In this document: positions 52,457 to 61,911 of the stretch, piece by piece
How positions within the stretch are numbered: the stretch's first letter is position 1
How the letters are laid out: every line of letters begins with the position of its first letter
Source: Paenibacillus thiaminolyticus
GTDB taxonomy: Bacteria; Bacillota; Bacilli; Paenibacillales; Paenibacillaceae
Reading direction: 5' to 3'
Assembly (NCBI RefSeq): GCF_007066085.1
Contig: NZ_CP041405.1
Coordinates: forward strand, 310,001-374,000
DNA length: 64,000 nucleotides
The notes under the pieces: generated by a model
What the model was told of the DNA's origin: nothing
Seen by the model: only the letters and a program-made list of their open reading frames with translations
The model's database searches: none
Made by a program: the position numbers and the translations under genes

Positions 52457-52830
52457 CTTTGGTAGAGCAGATGAACAGAGTGGAGGGAGATATGCAGCTT
52501 TGGTGGAGTAGATGAACAGAGTGGAGGGAGAGATTGCAGCTTTGGTAGAGCGGATGAACTGAGTGGAGGGAGAGATTGCAGCTTTGGTGGAGCAGATGAA
52601 CAGAGTGGAGGGAGAGATTGCAGCTTTGGTGGAGCAGATGAACAGAGTGGAGGGAGAGATTGCAGCTTTGGTGGAGCGGATGAACAGAGTGGAGGGAGAT
52701 ATACAGCTTTGGTAGAGCGGATGAACGGATGGGACGGAGTAACGCAGCTTTGGTGGTATAAAATGAACATATGGGATGAAGGAAATACAGCTTTGGTGGG
52801 GTGGATGGACAGATGGCTCAGAGTTCTACC
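52453..52830. repeat. Tandem array C, unit 41-43 bp, about nine copies
   Basis: GCAGCTTTGG (or ACAGCTTTGG) marks units at 52453, 52494, 52536, 52578, 52620, 52662, 52703, 52744 and 52787. Each continues TGGAGCAGATGAACAGAGTG and GAGGGAGA. The middle four are almost identical; the outer ones are diverged, as in an array growing from within. The 41- and 43-base units break any reading frame. The first unit begins inside the last hairpin of the palindromic element. Confidence 0.85.
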
Positions 52831-53037
52831 GCATAGGCGGAAGAGATGACGAATGGGCGGAAGGACATCCAGTTGGTTGTGTATCCAGTCAAAGGTACGG
52901 AAGCCAATCCAGCTTGCTGTGCAGACGAACGAAGGGGCGGGCACGATTAAGTTTTTCCTTTCCTCCCGACTTCATATAGAATGTAGGTATATAGATAGAC
53001 GCAACCGCTAGAAATCGTACTAATGGAGGATATCCCG

Positions 53038-55560
53038 GTGAATCCGATTTATGAATTCGTGGAAACGGACGAGGCATTGCCATTCGATGTATCGCTGCAC
53101 AGCGTGAACTACGTGCCTAATCACTGGCATAACAGCATGGAAATCATCTTTGTGCTTCGGGGTACCTTGGAAGCGACGGTGAATCAGCGGAAATATGCCT
53201 TGTCCGAAGGGGACGTGCTGCTGATCAATCAAGGCCATGTTCACGAAGTCATTGGGCTGGACGTCAATATCATTGCGACGTTTCTTATCCCGTCCAAGTA
53301 TATGAAGGATCACGTGAACGGCGTCGAAGCCATCAATTTCGCATGTTATTCGGGGGAGGCCGGCAAGGAAGAGAAGCTGGCGTTGGACCGCATCCGCCAA
53401 TGCCTGGCGGAGATGGTGCAGTTGAAGCACAAGAAGGGGGAGGGCTATGAGCTCGACATGCAGGCGCGCATGCTGAGCGTCTTTTCGATCCTCCTGAAGC
53501 AATTCAAGCGGCCCGCGATCGAAGGCGTAATGAATGAGAAGTATATGGATCGGATGCTGCGCATCATTACCTTTATCGACGAGTATTATCAGGAGCCGAT
53601 CACGCTGCAGGCGATCGCCGAGCGGGAATATTTGTCCGTGCCGTATTTGTCCAAATTTTTCAGCGAGAACATCGGCCTGAACTTCCAGGCTTATCTGACC
53701 AGCATCCGCTTGAAAAACACCGTTGAGGATCTGTTGCGGTATGCCGACGCGCCGATCGCAGACCTGGCCATGAACCACGGGTTTCCGAATGCCAAGTCTT
53801 TTTACGCCGCCTTCAAAGCAAAGTATCATATGACGCCCAACGAGTATCGCAAGCAATACCGGCCGCCAACGGATCACAAGGAAAAGTCTTCTGACAACTA
53901 TTTGGCGTTCAATCAGACCAGCGCGCTGGGCATCATCAACCAGTATTTGCAGCGCAGCCAATCCGTTGGCATGGCCGATGATATTCGCGAGGTGGAAGAG
54001 ACCGCCTCTGAAGTGGATCTGTCCGTCCCGGGCGAGCCGATTCGGCATACGTGGAAGCAGTTGATCACGATCGGCAAAGCGAAGGAAGGCTTGCATGCCG
54101 ATGTTCAGGACCAGTTGCGCCATGTTCAGCGGATATGCCCCTTCCGCTATTTGCGGTTCCACGGCATCTTCGACGATGCAATGATGGTATATGACGAGGA
54201 CGAGGCGGGACAGCCCCGGTTTAATTTCCGGTTCGTGGACCAGTTGTTCGATTTCCTGCTCTCCGTCGGTCTGAAGCCGTTCGTGGAGCTGGGCTTCATG
54301 CCCTCCTTGCTGGCGGACGATCCGGGCAAGAAGGTGTTCTACAAGGCAAGCTGCGTCAGCAAGCCGAAATCGATCGACCGGTGGTGCCTGCTGGTGGACC
54401 GGTTCCTTCGCCACTGCCTGAACCGTTACGGGGCGGAGGAAGTGGAGACCTGGAAGTTCGAATTTTGGAATGAGCCAGAGCTGAAGACGTTCTGGCCGGG
54501 AACGTTGACGGAATATATGGAGCTGTATCTGCGGACCTATCAGACCTTGAAGGGCGTATCGGAGCGGCTGCGCATCGGCGCGCCCGGCCGCATCATTACC
54601 ATTCGTTTGCAACGGCTGAATGACGAATTTTTTGCGTTCTGCCGCCGCAATCAGTGCTTGCCGGACTTTATTCCGCTGCACTTCTATCCGCATGAAAATA
54701 TGGAGGGCATGCTCTATTCAGAATCGGGGGATCCGCTGCCGCTGCAGCCGTACCGCCGAATTTTGGAGGAGTTCATCGGGATTTCCCCGAATCCGGATTT
54801 TTTGCGGGATATGCTGGCGCATGAGATGGAGCTGCTCGCCGAGCAAGGGTTGTCCGGCAAAGAGTTGGTTCTCACGGAATGGAATTCGACCGCGTACCAT
54901 CGGGAATTAACGAATGACACCGTATATAAGGCGGCCTATCTCGCCAAAAACATTATCGATAATCTGGACAGCATCAGCGGCTTCGGCTACTGGGTGCTGA
55001 GCGACAATATCGAGGAGACCGCCGCCTCGGCCCATCTGTATCACGGAGGACTCGGACTGATCGCCCAGCACGGCATTCCGAAGGCCGCGTTCGTTGCGTA
55101 CGAGCTGCTCGCCAAGCTCGGAGATCGTCTCCTTGCCCGCGGAGATCGCTTCATCGCGACCGCCGGCCGCGGGGGGTATCAGATCCTGACCTTCAATTAC
55201 TGTCATTTCGACGACCTGTATGCGATGGGGGATACGTCCTTCATCAATGCCACGAACCGGTATAACGGGTTCAAGGATGAAAAAACGGTAAAAATGCAGG
55301 TCGAGCTAAAAGGAATCCGCCCCGGCGCCTACCGGGTGGTCACCTATACGATCGGCCGCAAGCACGGGAGCAGCTATGACCGCTGGGTGGAGATGGGAGC
55401 GCCCGAGCCGCTGGCTGCCGAGGATATCGCTTACCTGAAGGCGAATTCCGGCCCCCGGATGCATGTCCAGTATGTCGATCTGGAAGAAGACCGCAGAACC
55501 TATGTATCGGTGCTGGAGCCTCACGGGGTGCAGCTGATGGAGCTGATCCCGGTGTATTGA
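53038..55560 (+). CDS. AraC-type regulator fused to a GH39-like glycosidase domain
   Basis: An 840-residue fusion. It opens with a cupin sensor (about 15-100, HWHNSMEIIFVLRGTLEATVN), then a double AraC HTH (about 168-277, LQAIAEREYLSVPYLSKFFSENIGLNFQAYL; PIADLAMNHGFPNAKSFYAAFKAKYHMTPNEY). A GH39 beta-xylosidase-like barrel follows (about 345-690) with the acid/base Glu in FEFWNEPELKTFW (about residue 479) and nucleophile Glu in LVLTEWNST (about residue 611), then a beta-rich end. Both catalytic glutamates are present, so the domain may hydrolyse or only sense a xylo-type sugar. GTG 53038 follows GGAGG by eight bases. There is no signal peptide. It probably activates the following transporter-GH3 operon. 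Confidence 0.88.
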   Translation: MNPIYEFVETDEALPFDVSLHSVNYVPNHWHNSMEIIFVLRGTLEATVNQRKYALSEGDVLLINQGHVHEVIGLDVNIIATFLIPSKYMKDHVNGVEAINFACYSGEAGKEEKLALDRIRQCLAEMVQLKHKKGEGYELDMQARMLSVFSILLKQFKRPAIEGVMNEKYMDRMLRIITFIDEYYQEPITLQAIAEREYLSVPYLSKFFSENIGLNFQAYLTSIRLKNTVEDLLRYADAPIADLAMNHGFPNAKSFYAAFKAKYHMTPNEYRKQYRPPTDHKEKSSDNYLAFNQTSALGIINQYLQRSQSVGMADDIREVEETASEVDLSVPGEPIRHTWKQLITIGKAKEGLHADVQDQLRHVQRICPFRYLRFHGIFDDAMMVYDEDEAGQPRFNFRFVDQLFDFLLSVGLKPFVELGFMPSLLADDPGKKVFYKASCVSKPKSIDRWCLLVDRFLRHCLNRYGAEEVETWKFEFWNEPELKTFWPGTLTEYMELYLRTYQTLKGVSERLRIGAPGRIITIRLQRLNDEFFAFCRRNQCLPDFIPLHFYPHENMEGMLYSESGDPLPLQPYRRILEEFIGISPNPDFLRDMLAHEMELLAEQGLSGKELVLTEWNSTAYHRELTNDTVYKAAYLAKNIIDNLDSISGFGYWVLSDNIEETAASAHLYHGGLGLIAQHGIPKAAFVAYELLAKLGDRLLARGDRFIATAGRGGYQILTFNYCHFDDLYAMGDTSFINATNRYNGFKDEKTVKMQVELKGIRPGAYRVVTYTIGRKHGSSYDRWVEMGAPEPLAAEDIAYLKANSGPRMHVQYVDLEEDRRTYVSVLEPHGVQLMELIPVY

Positions 55561-55597
55561 CGATTGAGTCACTTTTTAATCTCGGATCACGATTCCA

Positions 55598-55611
55598 TGA
55601 AAGCGTTTGTA
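55598..55611. promoter_or_regulatory. cre-like site 1
   Basis: TGAAAGCGTTTGTA matches TGNAANCGNTNNCA except the C of the last CA. It lies between the AraC-GH39 stop and the operon start. Confidence 0.6.
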
Positions 55612-55648
55612 AAAAAGACGTTAAAAATAACTACAGAAGACTATAAAT

Positions 55649-55680
55649 AGCCGCCTGTCTCGGAACAGGGGCTTTTTTTT
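55649..55680 (+). terminator. Terminator after the AraC-GH39 gene
   Basis: AGCCGCCTGT pairs with ACAGGGGCT (one bulge) over a six-base loop, followed by TTTTTTTT. Confidence 0.75.
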
Positions 55681-55690
55681 ATAATGTATT

Positions 55691-55704
55691 TGCAAACGTT
55701 TTCA
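55691..55704. promoter_or_regulatory. Perfect cre site before the MFS-GH3 operon
   Basis: TGCAAACGTTTTCA fits the CcpA consensus TGNAANCGNTNNCA at every fixed position. It sits five bases after a TATAAT box (55680-55685) and 25 bases before ATG 55729, where bound CcpA would block transcription. Confidence 0.8.
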
Positions 55705-55728
55705 ATTCTCTCTTAGGAGGAACTTACG

Positions 55729-57024
55729 ATGGCTGAACCAATGATAAAAGGGCAAGTCCGAACTCCGCTGGGCCGGTTGACGTTCGGCATCATCTTCGGT
55801 TATGGCTGCATGATGCTCGGGCTCATGACTCCGGCAATACTGCTGCTCACCTTCAAAATGATTGAGGTCGATCCGAATGGCTACACCGCTTCGTACGGCT
55901 TAGTCGCCGGCGTCGGCGCATTTTTCGCCCTGATCGGGAACCCGCTCGGGGGCGCGATCAGCGACCGGACGAACATCTCTTTCGGACGAAGACGGACATG
56001 GATATTCCTCGGCCCGCTGGTTGGATGCGCTGCGCTGCTGTGGGTGGGGATGGCCACGGAAATATGGCAAATCCTGATCGGCTGGGCGATTGCGCAGCTG
56101 TTCTTCAACTTCGGCATGGCGGCTTATACGGCGCTTATCCCGGATCAGGTCATGGAGGAGAGACAGGGAACGATATCCGGTATGGTCGGGCTCGTCTTGC
56201 CGGCGGCCGTATGCATCGGTATGGTGCTGATGATGCTGATGAACTCCGCCTCCTCGGACATGAAATGGATGGTGATTGCGATCATCGGCATCGCGGGTCC
56301 GGTTGTCAGTTTATTTGTGATTCGCGACGGCAAGGTAGAGATTGTGAAGACCGGGCAGCAGAAGCTGTCGGTCGGCGAGAAAATCAGCAAAATCTATCCG
56401 AGCCCAAGAAAGTTCCCGGAATTCACCTGGGCACTCGTCTCGAAGTTCCTGCTGATGATGGGATATTGCAGCACGCTGTACTTGACGGTCATGCTGGTGA
56501 ACCGGATGGGCTATACAGAGAGTCAAGCGACGAATAGCGTCGGCACCCTTAACATTGTTTGCTTGCTTGCGTCGGCGGTAACGAGTATTTTAGGCGGCAT
56601 CCTGTCCGACAAATTCAAGAAGCAGAAGCCATTCTTATATGGTTCGGCGTTCATTATGGTGCTGGGTATCTTGCTGTTTGGCTTTGTGCCTCAATATACG
56701 GCATTTATTGTAGCGTCCGCCATCATCGGCTTGGGCTTCGGCTGCTTCAGCGCTGTCGATATGGCATTGGTGGCCCGGATTCTTCCGCGGAAGGAGGATG
56801 CCGCCAAAGACTTCGGCCTGATGAACGTCGCCAATGCGCTGCCGCAATCGATCGTGCCGGCGATCGCTCCGCTGCTGCTCGGCATCGGCGGCTGGACGTT
56901 CTTCTATATCGTGTTGGCGCTCTGCGTCGTGCTGGGCATGGTGGCCGTCAAGCCTTTGCCGGAAATCGGACAGAAGAACAAAGACATTTCATTACCGCGA
57001 ACGGGAGGATTATCGCATGAGTAG
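55729..57024 (+). CDS. MFS/GPH-type sugar transporter
   Basis: A 431-residue membrane protein with about twelve hydrophobic segments, [26 protein letters not shown] (the GPH/MFS loop 2-3 motif DRT...GRRR) and a repeated half motif [20 protein letters not shown]. This fits glycoside-pentoside-hexuronide:cation symporters, which bring in oligosaccharides or glycosides. TTAGGAGG precedes ATG 55729. It overlaps the first GH3 gene by eight bases. The imported glycoside is presumably cut by the two GH3 enzymes encoded next. Confidence 0.9.
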   Translation: [431 protein letters not shown]

Positions 57025-59317
57025 GCAAGTGAAAGACATCATAAAAGAAATGACACTGGAAGAAAAAGCAAGTCTGTGCTCGGGACTGAATATGTGGCAG
57101 ACGAAGGCGGTCGAGCGGGTGGGCATCCCCTCCATCGTCATGACCGACGGCCCGCACGGGCTTCGCAAGCAAGCGAATCCGGCCGATATGTCGAGCAAGA
57201 CCGTTCCGGCGACATGCTTTCCGAGCGGTGCCGGTCTCGCGTCCTCATGGGATCGGGAGCTTATCGAGGAAGTGGGGGCTGCCCTCGGGGAAGAATGCCA
57301 GGCGGAGGATGTTCAGATTCTGCTTGGCCCCGCGGTGAACATTAAGCGTTCTCCGCTGTGCGGCCGCAATTTCGAATATTTCTCGGAGGATCCGTATCTG
57401 TCTTCGGAAATGGGCGCCCATCATGTGCGTGGAGTGCAAGGGCAGGGTGTCGGCACTTCGGTCAAGCACTTCGCGGTCAACAATCAGGAAACGCTGCGCA
57501 ATTCCATCAATGCGGTCGTCGACGAGCGGTCATTGCATGAAATCTACTTGCGCAGCTTCGAAGGTCCGGTTATGGACGGGAAGGCGTGGACCGTCATGTG
57601 CGCCTACAACCAGGTGAACGGCGAGTTCTGCTCCGAGCACTCGCAGCTGCTGACGGACGTGCTGAAGGAAGCTTGGAAGCATGAAGGCTTCGTGATGACG
57701 GACTGGGGCGCGATTAACGAACGGGTGAAGGGATTGAAGGCAGGGCTTGAGCTGGAAATGCCTTATGCCGGACCGGATCACGACCAATTGATCGTCGATG
57801 CGGTGCGATCGGGCGAGCTGGATGAAGCGGTCCTGGATCAGGCGGTGGAGCGTCTGCTAACTGTTATTTTCCATGCCTATGACAATAAGAAACCGGGCTT
57901 CACCTACGACAAGGAAGCGCATCATGTCTTGGCGCGGCGGGCGGCGGCGGAATGCATGGTCTTGCTTAAAAACGATGGCGGCCTCCTTCCGCTGGATAAA
58001 AAGCAATCCGTCGCGGTGATCGGCGCCTTCGCGGCGCAGCCTCGCTACCAGGGCGGCGGCAGCTCGCATATTGTGCCGACGCGGATGGACACCGCGCTCG
58101 AATTCATGAAGGAGACGGCGGAAGGGGAGGTCGCCTTCGCTCCCGGCTATCGGCTCGAGGAGGACGCGATCGATGAAGCTCTCATCGCGGAAGCGGCAGA
58201 GCTGGCCGCGAGCGTGGATATCGCCGTTATCTTTGCCGGTCTGCCGGATGCCTTCGAATCGGAGGGACTGGACCGGACCCATCTCGACATGCCGGCGTCG
58301 CATTGCGCTTTAATCGAGCGCGTAGCGGCCGTGCAGCCGAATACGGTTGTCGTCCTGTCCAACGGATCGCCGGTGGCGATGCCATGGCTGCCCAAGGTGA
58401 AGGCGGTGCTCGAGGGCTACTTGGGCGGGCAAGCGGCAGGCAGCGCGGCGGCGGACGTGCTCTACGGCGATGTCAATCCGAGCGGGAAGCTGGCGGAAAC
58501 GTTCCCTGTCTCGCTGGAGCAAACGCCATCCTATCTTAACTTCCCGGGCGGGAAAAAAGAAGTATTTTACGGGGAAGGGATATTTGTCGGTTACCGCTAC
58601 TATGAGACGAAGAAAGAAACGCCGCTGTTCCCGTTCGGGCACGGTCTCAGCTATACGACGTTCGCTTATGAACAAATTCAAATCGACAAGTCAAGCATGA
58701 AGGATACGGACACGGCTACCGTAACCGTTACGGTGCGCAATACGGGCAGCCGCGCAGGGAAGGAAGTCGTGCAGCTCTATGTGAAGCATGCCGGCAGCAG
58801 CGTGGTTAGACCGGTGAAGGAGCTGAAGGGATTTGCCAAGATCAGCCTGGAAGCCGGCGAAGCGGCAGCGGTCAGCTTCACTCTGGACAAACGCTCCTTT
58901 GCCTATTTTAATACCGATATTCACGACTGGTTCGCCGAGAGCGGAACCTATGAGATTCTGGTCGGCCCTTCCTCGGCGGATACGCCGCTGACGGCAGCGC
59001 TAGACGTTCATTCGACAGCGGTTCCGTTCGCGAAGGTGACCCGCACTACGCGCTTCCATGAGCTGCTGGCGATTCCGGCCACGGCTCAGCTCGCCGAGCA
59101 AGCGATGAACGACAGCTTGGAGAGCGTGAAGCAAATGGGGGCGATGTTCGCGGAGAGCATGGATGACAGCGGCCTGGCGCAGCTGTTCGAAGCCGTCGCG
59201 GAGTGGAAAAAATATGACGGGCTTCGCTCCTTGTCGGGCATGATGGGCAGCGGTATGACAGAAGCCGAGCTGGAGCAGCTGATTGAGCGGCTGAATGAAG
59301 CCTTGGGATTGAAGTAA
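57017..59317 (+). CDS. GH3 beta-glucosidase/beta-xylosidase (1)
   Basis: A 766-residue cytoplasmic glycosidase without signal peptide. The N-terminal barrel has VMTDGPHGLRKQ, KHFAVNNQETLRNSIN (about 150-165) and the nucleophile Asp in GFVMTDWGAINERV (about residue 228). The second domain has ECMVLLKNDGGLLPLD and PSGKLAETFP. A fibronectin-like C-terminal domain (about 558-668, VTVRNTGSRAGKEVVQLYVKH) is normal. The last 85 residues are an extra helical tail (SLESVKQMGAMFAESMDDSG) not usual in the family. ATG 57017 follows GGGAGG and overlaps the transporter gene. Confidence 0.93.
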   Translation: MSRQVKDIIKEMTLEEKASLCSGLNMWQTKAVERVGIPSIVMTDGPHGLRKQANPADMSSKTVPATCFPSGAGLASSWDRELIEEVGAALGEECQAEDVQILLGPAVNIKRSPLCGRNFEYFSEDPYLSSEMGAHHVRGVQGQGVGTSVKHFAVNNQETLRNSINAVVDERSLHEIYLRSFEGPVMDGKAWTVMCAYNQVNGEFCSEHSQLLTDVLKEAWKHEGFVMTDWGAINERVKGLKAGLELEMPYAGPDHDQLIVDAVRSGELDEAVLDQAVERLLTVIFHAYDNKKPGFTYDKEAHHVLARRAAAECMVLLKNDGGLLPLDKKQSVAVIGAFAAQPRYQGGGSSHIVPTRMDTALEFMKETAEGEVAFAPGYRLEEDAIDEALIAEAAELAASVDIAVIFAGLPDAFESEGLDRTHLDMPASHCALIERVAAVQPNTVVVLSNGSPVAMPWLPKVKAVLEGYLGGQAAGSAAADVLYGDVNPSGKLAETFPVSLEQTPSYLNFPGGKKEVFYGEGIFVGYRYYETKKETPLFPFGHGLSYTTFAYEQIQIDKSSMKDTDTATVTVTVRNTGSRAGKEVVQLYVKHAGSSVVRPVKELKGFAKISLEAGEAAAVSFTLDKRSFAYFNTDIHDWFAESGTYEILVGPSSADTPLTAALDVHSTAVPFAKVTRTTRFHELLAIPATAQLAEQAMNDSLESVKQMGAMFAESMDDSGLAQLFEAVAEWKKYDGLRSLSGMMGSGMTEAELEQLIERLNEALGLK

Positions 59318-59346
59318 AGAGAATGGATAGCGGAGGGATTGGAGAC

Positions 59347-61632
59347 GTGACACAGAAAAAGACAACGGTCGCACGGCAAGAAGAAACCATTGCGTATGTA
59401 CACAATAAGCAAGGGCCGACGCTCGGATATTCCAAGGCGTCAGGCGTCTCGATATTGGAGCAGGACGGATTCTATTTCAAGGATTTGAATCGGAGTGGAA
59501 CCCTGGATAAATACGAAGATTGGCGGCTGCCCGCGGAGGAGCGGGCGAAGGACCTCGCTTCCAAGATGTCGATTGAGCAAATCGCGGGCTTGATGCTGTA
59601 CAGCCGGCATCAAGCCATTCCGGCGGCAAGCGGCGGCTGGTTCGCGAGCACCTATGACGGCAAACCCTATGAAGAGAGCGGCGCGAAGCCGTGGGATCTG
59701 ACGGATGAGCAGATCAAGTTCCTGACGGAGGATCATGTGCGGCATATTCTGGTCACCTCGGTGGAGAGCCCCGAGACGGCGGCCCGATGGAGCAATGCGG
59801 TGCAGGCCTTCGCGGAAGGCACGGGCTTGGGCATTCCGGCCAACAATAGCTCCGACCCGCGGCACAGCTCTGATTCCAGCTCCGAGTTCAATGCCGGGGC
59901 AGGAGGCGCCATCTCGATGTGGCCCGAGCCGCTTGGCCTGGCGGCTGCCTTCGACCCGGAGCTGGTGCGCCGGTTCGGCGAGATCGCGGCCAAGGAATAC
60001 CGGGCGCTTGGCATCGCCACGGCCTTGTCGCCGCAGATTGATATCGCGACCGACCCGCGCTGGTTCCGGTTCAACGGTACCTTCGGCGAAGACTCGCGTC
60101 TGGCGACGGATATGGGGCGCGCCTATATCGACGGCTTCCAGAGCTCGGCGGACGACGCCGAGATCGCGGACGGCTGGGGATATGACAGCGTCAATGCGAT
60201 GGTGAAGCACTGGCCGGGAGGCGGCTCTGGCGAAGGCGGACGGGATGCGCATTATGCGTGCGGGAAATACGCGGTCTACCCGGGGAACAACTTCGAGGAG
60301 CATCTGAAGCCGTTCACGGAGGGAGCCTTCCGGCTTGACGGACCTACGAAGATGGCCTCCGCGGTCATGCCGTACTACACGATATCCACCGATCAGGATA
60401 CCGTTAACGGGGAGAATGTCGGCAATTCATATAACACCTATCTCATCCGTGATCTGCTGCGGGGGCAATACGGGTATGATGGCGTCGTCTGCACGGACTG
60501 GCTGATTACCGCCGATGAATCGGGCGGCAAGGACAGCTTCCTGTCGGGTAAGCCGTGGGGCGTCGAGGAGTTGTCCGTCGCCGAGCGGCATTACAAGCTT
60601 ATGATGGCCGGCGTCGATCAATTCGGCGGCAACAACGAGGTCCAACCCGTGCTGGAAGCATACCGCATGGGCGTGGCGGAGCTTGGCGAGGAGGCCATGC
60701 GGAAGCGGTTCGAGCAGTCTGCGGTGCGGCTGCTGGCCAATATGTTCCGTCTCGGTCTCTTCGAGAACCCGTATCTGGACGCCGAGGCGAGCGCGCGGGT
60801 TGTCGGGAACCCCAACTACATGCAGGCCGGTTATGAAGCGCAGCTCAAGTCGATCGTGATGCTCAAGAACAAGAGCGGAGTCCTGCCGCTCAAGCCTGGC
60901 AGCACGGTCTATATTCCGCAGCGGTACACGCCGCCAGGGAAGGATTGGTTCGGCAATCCGACGCCGGAGACGCTCGAATATCCCCTTAATCTGGAGATTG
61001 CCGCAAATTATTTCAAGGTGACGGATAATCCGGATGAGGCCGATTTCGCGCTCGTCTGCATGCGCAGTCCGAAGTCGGGGACGGGATTTAGCCAGGAAGA
61101 TGCGGACAATGGCGGGAACGGGTATGTGCCGATCAGCTTGCAGTATAAGCCCTATACGGCAGTGCAGGCGCGCAAGCAGAGCCTGGCCAGGGATGTCCGG
61201 GAAGGAGATGCGCAGAACCGTTCCTACTACGGCAAAACGGTGACGACCCATAACGAAGCTGATCTGGACGCCCTGCTGGATACGGCGGAGCGGATGAAGG
61301 GCAAGCCGGTCATCGTCTCCCTCTTGCTGTCCACCCCGGCAGTCGTCGCTGAATTCGAGACTGCGGCAGACGGAATCCTCGCTCACTTCGGCGTCCAAGA
61401 TCAGGCCATCCTCGATGTGCTGACCGGAGCCTCGGTGCCATCCGGACTTTTGCCGATGCAGATGCCCGCCAATATGGAGACCGTGGAAGCGCAGCTGGAG
61501 GATGCCGCTCATGACATGGAGTGTCATGCCGATTCGGAGAACCATCGGTATGATTTCGGGTTCGGGCTCAATTGGAGCGGCGTGATACAGGACAGCCGGA
61601 CAGAGAAATACAAAAAAGATCGCAGTGAATGA
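59347..61632 (+). CDS. GH3-family glycosidase (2) with N-terminal calcium-loop-like segment
   Basis: A 761-residue cytoplasmic GH3 protein. It begins with a segment resembling an EF-hand/dockerin loop (FKDLNRSGTLDKYEDWRLP, about 44-62). The barrel has ISMWPEPLGLAAAFDPELVRRFGEIAAKEYRALG, VKHWPGGGSGEGGRDAHY (about 285-302) and the nucleophile Asp in VVCTDWLITADE (about 383). The second domain carries SIVMLKNKSGVLPLK and ends GFGLNWSG. No FN3-like domain is present, so it differs from GH3 (1) in design. GTG 59347 is preferred (GGAGGG nine bases upstream) over ATG 59323, which lies within five bases of the previous stop. Confidence 0.9.
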   Translation: MTQKKTTVARQEETIAYVHNKQGPTLGYSKASGVSILEQDGFYFKDLNRSGTLDKYEDWRLPAEERAKDLASKMSIEQIAGLMLYSRHQAIPAASGGWFASTYDGKPYEESGAKPWDLTDEQIKFLTEDHVRHILVTSVESPETAARWSNAVQAFAEGTGLGIPANNSSDPRHSSDSSSEFNAGAGGAISMWPEPLGLAAAFDPELVRRFGEIAAKEYRALGIATALSPQIDIATDPRWFRFNGTFGEDSRLATDMGRAYIDGFQSSADDAEIADGWGYDSVNAMVKHWPGGGSGEGGRDAHYACGKYAVYPGNNFEEHLKPFTEGAFRLDGPTKMASAVMPYYTISTDQDTVNGENVGNSYNTYLIRDLLRGQYGYDGVVCTDWLITADESGGKDSFLSGKPWGVEELSVAERHYKLMMAGVDQFGGNNEVQPVLEAYRMGVAELGEEAMRKRFEQSAVRLLANMFRLGLFENPYLDAEASARVVGNPNYMQAGYEAQLKSIVMLKNKSGVLPLKPGSTVYIPQRYTPPGKDWFGNPTPETLEYPLNLEIAANYFKVTDNPDEADFALVCMRSPKSGTGFSQEDADNGGNGYVPISLQYKPYTAVQARKQSLARDVREGDAQNRSYYGKTVTTHNEADLDALLDTAERMKGKPVIVSLLLSTPAVVAEFETAADGILAHFGVQDQAILDVLTGASVPSGLLPMQMPANMETVEAQLEDAAHDMECHADSENHRYDFGFGLNWSGVIQDSRTEKYKKDRSE

Positions 61633-61657
61633 TCTGACAAGCAACGAGTGAGGGGAG

Positions 61658-61692
61658 AAGGCCGTGCCACGCGATGTGGCCCGGCCTTTCTG
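61658..61692 (+). terminator. Terminator of the MFS-GH3-GH3 operon
   Basis: AAGGCCGTGCCAC (61658-61670) pairs with GTGGCCCGGCCTT (61675-61688) with one mismatch; TCTGC follows, a weak T tract. Confidence 0.65.
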
Positions 61693-61733
61693 CATCCGAA
61701 TCCAGATGTGGACAGACCGTACAAAAAAAGGTA

Positions 61734-61762
61734 TTGCCAAATCGAACGGAACTGGATATTAT
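61734..61762 (+). promoter_or_regulatory. Promoter of the sugar ABC transporter operon
   Basis: TTGCCA (61734-61739), 17 bases, TATTAT (61757-61762). The first operator-like repeat lies about 25 bases downstream. Confidence 0.6.
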
Positions 61763-61787
61763 TAACTCATATTCATTCGCGGGCCAC

Positions 61788-61809
61788 AAAGTTAAAGCCC
61801 TTTAACTTT
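61788..61809. promoter_or_regulatory. Operator-like inverted repeat O1
   Basis: Core TTAAA-GCCC-TTTAA (61792-61805) extended by AAAG/CTTT on both sides. Same arm and spacer length as O2. Confidence 0.6.
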
Positions 61810-61911
61810 TAGGAGAGAGGTTCGTAAGCGTATTCATTGATGCGTTGCCGATAGCTAAGGCCCATACTGGGCAGGAGAATGAGACCGCGGAGAAGAGGGC
61901 TGTTTTGCATT

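Noticed and set aside
52366..52944. Minus-strand frame of 192 residues with repeated PPKLQSL blocks
   Set aside because: Several units are 42 bp, which keeps the frame by chance, but units of 41 and 43 bp change it; no ribosome site or signal.
53020..54693. 557-residue minus-strand frame
   Set aside because: Shadow of the AraC-GH39 gene; H/R/Q/L-rich composition typical of antisense frames.
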